Notes under the pieces: model-generated
What the model was told of the DNA's origin: nothing
What the model saw: only the letters and a program-made list of their open reading frames with translations
The model's database searches: none
DNA from: DAOUEH01 sp034430515
GTDB taxonomy: Bacteria > Chloroflexota > Dehalococcoidia > Dehalococcoidales > RBG-16-60-22
Direction: 5' to 3'
Length of the DNA: 18,403 bases
Assembly (NCBI GenBank): GCA_034430515.1
Contig: DAOUEP010000096.1
Location: 1-18,403, forward strand
Position numbers and translations under genes: made by a program
Shown: piece after piece, positions 1-6,156 of the stretch
Layout: each line of letters starts with the position of its first letter
Position numbering within the stretch: position 1 is the stretch's first letter

Positions 1-85
1 CCCTCTTAAGGACGCCGCCAGCGGGTTCGCGGCGCTCCTGGCCGATAAGGACGCCAACATCAAGGTGCTGCTGAGCCTGCCTTGA
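1..85 (+). CDS. C-terminal end of a probable zinc-type (medium-chain) alcohol dehydrogenase, partial
   Basis: The window opens inside a gene read from base 2; 27 codons remain before the TGA at 83-85. The tail reads FAALLADKDANIKVLLSLP. A short helix of the form 'GF..L...' followed by a K-V-L-L strand is typical of the extreme C-terminus of zinc-dependent medium-chain alcohol/threonine dehydrogenases. The catalytic part lies outside the window, so the family call rests on a short tail and on the neighbouring alcohol dehydrogenase gene. The stop codon overlaps the -35 element proposed for the next gene. Confidence 0.5.
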   Translation, partial: PLKDAASGFAALLADKDANIKVLLSLP

Positions 86-110
86 TACCTTGAGCCGGTT
101 GGCCTACAAT
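82..110 (+). promoter_or_regulatory. Sigma70-type promoter of the iron alcohol dehydrogenase gene
   Basis: TTGATA at 82-87 and TACAAT at 105-110 are separated by exactly 17 nt, which is close to the sigma70/SigA consensus. Transcription would start near 116-118, ahead of the GGAGG ribosome binding site at 131-135. The -35 box overlaps the stop codon of the preceding gene, so the iron dehydrogenase can be transcribed separately from it. This was found by eye only. Confidence 0.55.
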
Positions 111-141
111 AGCCTTAGTAAATCAGGCAAGGAGGCAAACT

Positions 142-1353
142 GTGCTCAATCAAAATATCTTCGAGTTCCCCATCGTCTATACCAATCCCATCCCCCGTAT
201 CGCCCTGGGCTGGGGGGCCTACCAGACCATCGGCAACGAATGCAAGGCCGCCGGCATGAAAAAGGCCCTCATCGTTACCTCCGGCCTCAAGGGCACCGGC
301 ATCATCGAGGAAATCAAGGGCGTCATCGAGTACGCCGGCGTGGCCACGGATATCTACGCTAACATTACCTCCAATCCCAAAGACCACGAGATTATGGCCG
401 CCTATAAGGTCTTTAAGGAAGGCCAGTGCGACGGCGTGGTCGCCGTCGGCGGGGGCAGCTCCATCGATACCGGCAAGTGCATCCGCGTCATCGACGCCAA
501 CGGCGGCCGGGATGTCTCCAATTTTACGGTCTTCCTCGACCCGCCTTTCGCGGAGACGCTGGCCAAGATGAAGCCCTGCACCATCCCCCAGATTTCGGTG
601 GCCACCACCTCCGGCACCGGCGCCGAGGTCTCCTCCTGGGCGGCCATCTCCAACACCAGGGCCAGGGCCAAGGTGCTGGTCAGCGGCCCCAACGTCCAGT
701 CTACCCTGGCCGTCGTCGACCCCCTCCTGAGCCGGCTCCAGCCCCGCCACATCGCCGCCTGGACGGGCTTCGACGCCCTGGCCCACGCCATCGAGGCCTT
801 CGTCACCAAGGTGCAGGGGCCCTACGCCTACGGCATGCTGATGCGCGCCAACGAGCTTATCTACCAGAACCTGCGCGAGTTCACCTACAACCGCATGAAC
901 AACGTCGCCTGCGAGCGCATGGCCTGGGCCTCCACCATGGGCGGTATCGCCATCGGCTTCGGCGCCGGGGCGGGCATCGTCCACGGGCTGGGGCACCAGA
1001 TAAGCGCCCTGACCGACTGCCACCACGGGCGCATCAACGGCGTGCTGATGCTGGCCGGCGAGCGCTACAACCAGCCCGCCGCGCTGGACAAGTTCGCCGC
1101 CCTGACCGCCGCCATGGGCATCGACACGCGCAACATGACCCAGCTTGAAGCCGCCGACCGCTGGTTCGAGGAAATCGAGCGGCTGCTCAAAGACCTGGAG
1201 ATTACCCCCGGCCATCTTAAGGAGCAGTTCGGCGTCAAGGAGGGCGACCTGGAGCACATCGTCGAGGTCTACGCCAACGACTTCTGCAGCCAGGGCAACC
1301 CCAAGGCGTTCGACCACGACGAGGTCATCGGCGTGCTCAAGAGCGCTATGTAA
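142..1353 (+). CDS. Iron-containing alcohol dehydrogenase (Fe-ADH, group III)
   Basis: The 403-aa product is full length for the Fe-ADH family (PF00465), whose members interconvert alcohols and aldehydes/ketones with NAD(P). The N-terminal dinucleotide-binding half carries GGGSSID at residues 103-109. The C-terminal helical half has the metal ligands: Asp211 and His215 in DALAHAIEAF, His281 in VHGLGH and His295 in CHHGRING. The 14-residue spacing of the last two matches E. coli FucO (His263/His277). The start is GTG at 142, chosen because GGAGG at 131-135 sits 6 nt upstream. The physiological substrate cannot be read from the sequence. The gene lies between the end of another dehydrogenase and an ABC exporter. 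Some Fe-ADHs are mycofactocin-dependent nicotinoproteins; a link to the mycofactocin-type operon about 9 kb away is only a guess. Confidence 0.93.
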   Translation: MLNQNIFEFPIVYTNPIPRIALGWGAYQTIGNECKAAGMKKALIVTSGLKGTGIIEEIKGVIEYAGVATDIYANITSNPKDHEIMAAYKVFKEGQCDGVVAVGGGSSIDTGKCIRVIDANGGRDVSNFTVFLDPPFAETLAKMKPCTIPQISVATTSGTGAEVSSWAAISNTRARAKVLVSGPNVQSTLAVVDPLLSRLQPRHIAAWTGFDALAHAIEAFVTKVQGPYAYGMLMRANELIYQNLREFTYNRMNNVACERMAWASTMGGIAIGFGAGAGIVHGLGHQISALTDCHHGRINGVLMLAGERYNQPAALDKFAALTAAMGIDTRNMTQLEAADRWFEEIERLLKDLEITPGHLKEQFGVKEGDLEHIVEVYANDFCSQGNPKAFDHDEVIGVLKSAM

Positions 1354-1382
1354 GGGGATTATATAATGGTGCGGATATCCCC
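1354..1382 (+). promoter_or_regulatory. Possible promoter/operator before the ABC exporter
   Basis: A perfect TATAAT at 1362-1367 lies in the 61-bp gap between the dehydrogenase and the ABC ATPase. It is flanked by the inverted repeat GGGGAT (1354-1359) / ATCCCC (1377-1382). No convincing -35 box is seen 16-18 nt upstream, so transcription here would need an activator, or the genes are read through from upstream. A dyad spanning a -10 box would suit a repressor site. Confidence is low. Confidence 0.3.
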
Positions 1383-1414
1383 AGCTAAAAGTCTGCGAAA
1401 GGCGGAGCAAGGTC

Positions 1415-2164
1415 ATGGCCGAGGCGTATCTGGTCGTTAAAGACCTCTACAAGAGCTTCCACGATAACAAGGCCGTCAACGGCATCTCTTTCACCATCGC
1501 CAAAGGCGAGATTTTCGGCCTGCTGGGCCCCAACGGGGCCGGCAAGACCACCACCATCCGCATGCTGGCCACCGTGCTTCCGGCGGACAGCGGCGAAATC
1601 ACCATCGGCGGCCACAGCGTGCGCAAGGAGGCCGGGGCGGTGCGCAGCCTCATCGGCGTCTGCCCCCAGGAGCTGGCCCTCTACGAAGACCTCTCCGCCC
1701 TGGAGAACATGGTCTTCTTCGGGCGGATGGCCGGCCTGAGCGGCGCCCGGGCCAGGGAGCAGGCCATGGCCAACCTCAAGATGATGGGCCTGTCCGAACG
1801 CGCCAAAGGCAAGGTGGCCAAGTTCTCCGGCGGCATGAAACGCCGCATCAACCTGGCCATCGCCCTGATGGGCGAGCCGAAACTCTTATTCCTCGACGAG
1901 CCGACGGTGGGCATCGACCCGCAGTCCCGCAACAATATTTACGAGAACATCCGGGGGCTCCAGCAGAACGGCATGACCATCCTCTACACCACCCACTACA
2001 TGGAGGAGGCCGACCGCCTCTGCCAGCGCGTGGCCGTGATGGACGGGGGGCAGATAATCTCCATGGATACGCCGCGTAACCTCAAGGCGCAAATCGGGCC
2101 GCCCGACCAGGTTACCCTGGAGGACGTCTTCCTCAAGCTGACGGGGCGCAGCCTGCGCGACTGA
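1415..2164 (+). CDS. ABC-2 type exporter, ATP-binding protein
   Basis: This 249-aa cytoplasmic ATPase powers the two permeases encoded next. Walker A is GPNGAGKTT at residues 38-46, the Q-loop Gln is at 85, the signature FSGGMKRR begins at 137, Walker B LLFLDEPT ends near 163, and the switch His is at 194. Features such as MKRRINLAIALMGEPKLLFL place it with the CcmA/DrrA-like drug, antibiotic and polyketide exporters of the ABC-2 class. The ATG at 1415 has GGAG 7 nt upstream (1404-1407). It ends in TGA with 6 nt before the first permease, so the three genes form one operon. The transported substrate is not predictable from sequence. Confidence 0.93.
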   Translation: MAEAYLVVKDLYKSFHDNKAVNGISFTIAKGEIFGLLGPNGAGKTTTIRMLATVLPADSGEITIGGHSVRKEAGAVRSLIGVCPQELALYEDLSALENMVFFGRMAGLSGARAREQAMANLKMMGLSERAKGKVAKFSGGMKRRINLAIALMGEPKLLFLDEPTVGIDPQSRNNIYENIRGLQQNGMTILYTTHYMEEADRLCQRVAVMDGGQIISMDTPRNLKAQIGPPDQVTLEDVFLKLTGRSLRD

Positions 2165-2170
2165 AAATAG

Positions 2171-3349
2171 ATGAAACGAGCCCTTTACATAACCCTGAAC
2201 GAGGTTCGCCTGTACCTGCAGGACAAGGGCGACCTGGCCTTCAGCCTGCTTTTGCCCATCGTTACCTTCGCCCTGATGTACGGCGCCTTCGGCGGGGATA
2301 CCCTCTTCACGGCTACCGCCCGCGTCGTTGACCTCGACGGCGGCGCCCGGGCCGCCCGTCTTATCGAGGAGATTGATGCCGTGGACGGCATCAGCGTCGA
2401 GCTGCTCACCGCCGCAGAAGCCGATGCCAAGCTGGAGCGGTCGGATATTCAGCTGGCGCTCTTCATCCCGGCGGGTTTCACCCAAACTCTCGAAGCCGGC
2501 GGCGACGTGACGCTGCTCTTCAAGCAGCGGGGCAACGGCGGGCAGGAGGGCCAGATTCTGGCCAGCATCATCCGCGGCGTGGCCGAGGAGATGAGCCAGG
2601 AGTTCCAGGCGGTGCGCCAGGTGGCGGCCAACCTGGCGGGCACCGGCATCTCCTCCGAGAGTATCCGGTTTACCGTGGAGGACCTGCTGGCCGAAGAGCG
2701 CGCCGCGCCCGTGGTGGGCGTGGCCGAGGAGGTCGTCGGCGGCAGCGTCGATTTCATCGGCACGTACCTGCCCGGCATCATCACGATGTACGTCCTCTTC
2801 GCCCTGGCGATGAGCGCCCAGACCATCGTCGAGGAGCGCCGCCGCGGCACCCTGGAGCGCCTGCTCACCACGCGGCTCTCCGCCGGGGAGCTGTTCTTCG
2901 GCAAGTTCCTGGCCACCACCGCCCGCGGCTTTCTGCAGACGCTGATACTGCTGGCGCTGGCCTACGCCGTCTTCCAGCTCTTCACGCCCCTGTCGTTCCT
3001 TCAGGCGCTGGTAATTACCTTAATCTTCGCGGCGGCGGCCGCCGCCATCGGCATGATTATCGCCGCGCTGGCGCGCACCCAGGCCGCCGCCAACTGGACG
3101 GGCGTGGTCTTCACCATGTTCTCGGTCATGCTCGGCGGGACGTTCTTCGAGGTCGCCCAGGGCTCGGTGCTGGCCAGCGTCGGCAAGCTTTCCATCAATA
3201 CCTACGCCAACGAGGCCCTGCGCAGCGTGGTCATTGGCGGCGGCTCCCTGGGGGATAACGTCACGCCCTTGCTGGTGCTGGCGGGCGTAGTCATCGTGGG
3301 GCTGGCCATCAGCCGGGTCTTTTTCCGGGCCGTGCCGGGGGGTAAGTAG
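2171..3349 (+). CDS. ABC-2 type exporter permease, first subunit
   Basis: This 392-aa membrane protein has the ABC-2 permease layout with a large extracytoplasmic domain. One transmembrane helix at about 22-40 is followed by a soluble region of about 155 residues. Five more hydrophobic helices lie at about 199-220, 252-271, 278-300, 308-326 and 364-384. The cytoplasmic coupling segment EERRRGTLERLL (221-232) is typical of YhhJ/YbhR-like permeases. No clear Shine-Dalgarno precedes the ATG, which lies 6 nt after the ATPase stop, so translational coupling is likely. It should pair with the following permease as a heterodimer. Substrate unknown. Confidence 0.9.
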   Translation: MKRALYITLNEVRLYLQDKGDLAFSLLLPIVTFALMYGAFGGDTLFTATARVVDLDGGARAARLIEEIDAVDGISVELLTAAEADAKLERSDIQLALFIPAGFTQTLEAGGDVTLLFKQRGNGGQEGQILASIIRGVAEEMSQEFQAVRQVAANLAGTGISSESIRFTVEDLLAEERAAPVVGVAEEVVGGSVDFIGTYLPGIITMYVLFALAMSAQTIVEERRRGTLERLLTTRLSAGELFFGKFLATTARGFLQTLILLALAYAVFQLFTPLSFLQALVITLIFAAAAAAIGMIIAALARTQAAANWTGVVFTMFSVMLGGTFFEVAQGSVLASVGKLSINTYANEALRSVVIGGGSLGDNVTPLLVLAGVVIVGLAISRVFFRAVPGGK

Positions 3350-3351
3350 CC

Positions 3352-4605
3352 ATGCAGTCGCTCCGCCACGTCTGGTTCATCGCCCTCAAAGACCTCAAGC
3401 TCTTCGTCACCGACCGTCAGGCGCTCTTTTTCTTCATCGTCTTCCCCTTCCTGTTCATCGTCCTCTTTAATTTTCTCCTCGGCGGCACCGGCGGCGAGGA
3501 CGACCGGCTCCGGCTCTACCTGGCAACCCGCGAGGCCGAAGGCAGCCTGAGCTACCAGATTATCGGCGCCATGGCCACCGACGACGCGGCGAGCCTGCCG
3601 CCCGGCCAGCCCGAAATAATCTGGGCCAAAGACTACGACGCCGCTTACCAGGCCGTGGCCGACGGACAGATGGCCGGCTTTATCGCCTTCCCGGAGAACT
3701 TTACCCAAGCGCTGACCGGGGGCACCCCGGTTGACATCGAGGTGGTGACCAGCGCCGATAGCGTCAATACCCGGGCCGCCCTGGAGGGCCTGGCCGATGC
3801 CATCGCCGCCCAGCTGGGCACCTACCGGGTCGCTATCAACGCCAGTATCGGCCTCCTCGTCGGGGCGGGGCTCCTGCCGCCGGACGAAGCCAGCATCAAC
3901 CAGAAGGCGCAGGAGATGATGGGCACTATCCTGGCGGCGCAGGCCTCCGGGCAGTCGGTGTCTTTGATTAGCTTCGTTACGGACAAGGTCGGCGAGGTGG
4001 AGGCGGAGAACCCCGCCAACTACGTCATCCCCGGCTATCTGGTGATGTTCGTCTTCATGGCCGCCGCCATCGGCGCCGAGTCCATCGTCCGCGAGCGGGA
4101 GAACCACACCCTGGAGCGGCTGCTGGCCACCTCGGTGCGGCGGTCGGCGCTGCTGGGGGGTATCTTTACCGGCACCGCCATCCGGGGGCTGGTGCAAATC
4201 GTGATTTTCTGGGTGGTGGGTATTCTGGCCTTCCACGTGGACATGGGGCGCTCGCCGCTGGCGGTCGTTATCCTCTCCCTTTTGATGGTGGTCATGTCCT
4301 CGGCCTGTGCCGTGCTGCTGGCGACCCTGGTGCGCACGGTGCGCGCCGCCGCCTCGCTGGCGGTGATTACGTCCCTGACGCTGGCCCCCCTGGGCGGGTG
4401 CTGGTGGCCGCTCTTCCTCTACCCGGACTGGCTGCAGAACATCGCCCGGATAACCCCCCACGCCTGGGCCACCACCGGTTTCAATAACCTCATGGTCTTC
4501 GGCGCCGATTTCGGCAGCGCCGTGCCCAGCATGTGGGCGCTGCTCGGCTTCGCCGTGGTCTTCGGCGCCATCGCCGTCTGGCGTTTCCGCGCCAGCGCCA
4601 ACTAG
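3352..4605 (+). CDS. ABC-2 type exporter permease, second subunit
   Basis: This 417-aa paralogue of the preceding permease has the same layout: a helix at about 24-43, a roughly 180-residue external domain, then helices near 224-243, 274-294, 301-326, 333-355 and 391-411. The coupling segment ERENHTLERLL follows the second helix. Only 2 nt separate it from the first permease, and a run of G's ending 10 nt before the ATG can serve as ribosome binding site. Two different permeases and one ATPase make a heterodimeric exporter. Its TAG stop overlaps the AGGAGG ribosome binding site of the selenoprotein gene that follows, which ties that gene to the same transcript. Confidence 0.9.
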   Translation: MQSLRHVWFIALKDLKLFVTDRQALFFFIVFPFLFIVLFNFLLGGTGGEDDRLRLYLATREAEGSLSYQIIGAMATDDAASLPPGQPEIIWAKDYDAAYQAVADGQMAGFIAFPENFTQALTGGTPVDIEVVTSADSVNTRAALEGLADAIAAQLGTYRVAINASIGLLVGAGLLPPDEASINQKAQEMMGTILAAQASGQSVSLISFVTDKVGEVEAENPANYVIPGYLVMFVFMAAAIGAESIVRERENHTLERLLATSVRRSALLGGIFTGTAIRGLVQIVIFWVVGILAFHVDMGRSPLAVVILSLLMVVMSSACAVLLATLVRTVRAAASLAVITSLTLAPLGGCWWPLFLYPDWLQNIARITPHAWATTGFNNLMVFGADFGSAVPSMWALLGFAVVFGAIAVWRFRASAN

Positions 4606-4614
4606 GAGGCTGCC

Positions 4615-5091
4615 GTGAAACTAAAACTGACACTGGAAGAAGCCCGGCGCCGCGCTTTGGAATACCTCCACCAGCGCCACTGAGGGCCCACCGTCCTGCA
4701 GGTCATGTGGGAAGCCTACGGCCTGGATAACCCGGACGCGCTCTGGGCGGGCACCGCCTTCCGGGGTGGCATCGGCGGGGAGCAGCAGGCCCCCTGCGGC
4801 GCCGTCTCCGGGGGAGCCATAGCCCTGGGGCTGCGCCACCGCACTGCCACCGATGACGAAGCCAGGGCCGAGGCGGCCCGGGAGGCCGCCAGCCGTGACG
4901 CCGCGGCGCTGGTGGCGGGTTTCCGGGAAAAGTTCGGCGATATTACCTGCCGGGGGCTGCTGGGGGTGGACTTTGCCGACGAAGAGGCCGTGAAGCGGGC
5001 GCACGACGCCGGCGTCTTTAAGCGCTGCGACGAGTACGTGAAGTGGGTCATCGCTAAGCTCTACGAGCTGGAAGAAAAGCGCGCCGAATAG
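4615..5091 (+). CDS. C-GCAxxG-C-C family redox protein, probable selenoprotein (in-frame UGA at 4681-4683)
   Basis: Translation from the GTG at 4615, with AGGAGG at 4604-4609 five nt upstream, runs 22 codons to a TGA and then continues in the same frame to TAG at 5089-5091. With the TGA read as selenocysteine the product is 158 aa, the usual size of the family. The family has four conserved Cys: an N-terminal one, the Cys of CGAxxG, and two more. Here these are Sec23, Cys61 in PCGAVSGG, Cys112 and Cys138. The TGA falls exactly where the first Cys is expected, after the N-terminal helix and before 'xxxVLxxxxEAYGL'. A SECIS-like hairpin follows. Family members are presumed redox proteins and often sit beside transporter genes, as here. 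Their reaction is not established. A plain gene call would start at the ATG at 4705 and lose the first 30 residues. Alternatives are a nonsense mutation or a sequencing error. Confidence 0.85.
4684..4712 (+). promoter_or_regulatory. Bacterial SECIS-like hairpin for UGA recoding
   Basis: Seven base pairs (two of them G-U) join UCCUGCA (4694-4700) to UGUGGGA (4706-4712) and close the loop GGUCA (4701-4705). The loop starts 17 nt after the UGA. Bacterial SECIS elements are hairpins just downstream of the UGA with a G near the start of the apical loop. The GCAGGUC at the tip matches that of the E. coli fdhF element, where the loop is 18 nt from the UGA. GGCC at 4685-4688 and 4720-4723 could add an optional lower stem. 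The element would bind SelB. Confidence 0.72.
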
Positions 5092-5100
5092 TCCCCGGTC

Positions 5101-6120
5101 TTACGCCCTGAGGGAGCTGGTGATGGGCGTCTTGAGGAAGGCCTTGACCACGGCCGGGTCGAACTGGGTGCCGGCGCAGCGCTTCACCTCGGCGATGGCC
5201 TTGGCCGCGGACATGGCGGCGCGGTAGGGGCGGTCCGAGGTCATGGCGTCGAAGGCGTCGGCCACGGCCAGGATGCGGGCGCCGAGGGGTATATCGTCGC
5301 CGGAGATGATTTGCTTGTGGCCGGTGCCGTCGTAGCTGGCGTGGTGGTGGCGTATCATATTGACGATTTCATCGTTGACCAGCGGCTGCACGATGCCCGG
5401 CCCGATGCTGCAGTGCGTCAGGATGTAGTCGTACTCCGAAGGGGTCAGGGCGCCCGGCTTGTTCTGCACGCTGGCGTCGATGCCAATCTTGCCGATGTCG
5501 TGCAGCAGGGCGGCCCAGCGCAGGTTCTCCAGCGCCTCGTCGGTGAGGCCCAGCGCCTGCCCGGTATCCACGGCCAGCCTGGTTACCCGCCGCGAGTGGC
5601 CGGCGGTGTACTTGTCCTTGGCCTCCAGGGCGCCGATGAGCGATTCGACGGCGTCGATAAACAGGCTCTGGAGCTCCCGGGACTGCTGCTCCACCTTGCC
5701 CTCCAGCCGCTGGCGCTTCTCCTTGAGGTTAAGTTCCATGTCCCGCTTATCCAGCACCGACCGGATGTTGCTCACCAGCTGGTCCAGGTCGAAGGGTTTG
5801 GTGATATAGTCCTGCGCCCCGTTCTTCATGCACTCCACAATCGTGTCCGGCTCGACGACGGCGGTGGCCATGACGAAGGCCGTATCCGGGAAGGACTTTT
5901 TCAGCTCCGGCAGCAGCTCCGTCCCCGATTTACCCGGCATCATGATGTCCAGGATGACCAGGTCGGCCGGCTTTTGCCGCATGGAGGTCATGGCCTCGCC
6001 GGCGCTGGCGGCCTCCTCGCAGCTAAAGCCGCTGCGGCTGAGGCATTTGTTGAGGCTTCGCCGCACCGTCCTCTCGTCGTCGACGATTAAAATCTTCTCT
6101 TGAGCGGGCACTGTAACCAT
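5101..6120 (-). CDS. Response regulator with REC and HD-GYP-type domains
   Basis: A 339-aa cytoplasmic protein. The receiver domain (about 8-125) has the acidic pair Asp14-Asp15, phospho-acceptor Asp58 in VILDIMMPG and Lys108. A helical linker leads to an HD-GYP domain (about 150-325) with His207-Asp208 (LLHDIGKIG), His236, the HH pair 259-260 and Asp288 (AVADAFDAM). HD-GYP proteins hydrolyse cyclic di-GMP. Here the defining third motif reads GTGHK instead of GxGYP, and the usual HHE is HHA, so activity may be altered or lost. The ATG at 6120 is preferred over an in-frame TTG two codons upstream because AAAGG lies 9 nt before it. It starts 36 nt after the kinase stop, so the pair form a two-component operon. 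Its 3' end converges on the selenoprotein gene with 9 nt between. Confidence 0.9.
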   Translation of the reverse strand: MVTVPAQEKILIVDDERTVRRSLNKCLSRSGFSCEEAASAGEAMTSMRQKPADLVILDIMMPGKSGTELLPELKKSFPDTAFVMATAVVEPDTIVECMKNGAQDYITKPFDLDQLVSNIRSVLDKRDMELNLKEKRQRLEGKVEQQSRELQSLFIDAVESLIGALEAKDKYTAGHSRRVTRLAVDTGQALGLTDEALENLRWAALLHDIGKIGIDASVQNKPGALTPSEYDYILTHCSIGPGIVQPLVNDEIVNMIRHHHASYDGTGHKQIISGDDIPLGARILAVADAFDAMTSDRPYRAAMSAAKAIAEVKRCAGTQFDPAVVKAFLKTPITSSLRA

Positions 6121-6156
6121 ATCCAATTACCTTTCTGTGTTTTCCGGTGTGGCCGG

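Noticed and set aside
115..1416. A 433-codon minus-strand frame opposite the Fe-alcohol dehydrogenase
   Set aside because: The Fe-ADH has all family motifs; the opposite frame is a compositional shadow rich in Gly, Val, Asp and Ala.
3202..4461. A 419-codon minus-strand frame opposite the second permease
   Set aside because: No domain is seen and it overlaps a clear membrane protein gene.
4681..4683. The in-frame TGA as a nonsense mutation or as a sign of a UGA=Trp code
   Set aside because: The downstream frame is intact with three family Cys, the TGA aligns with the first Cys, a SECIS-like hairpin follows, and other genes in the window end in TGA.
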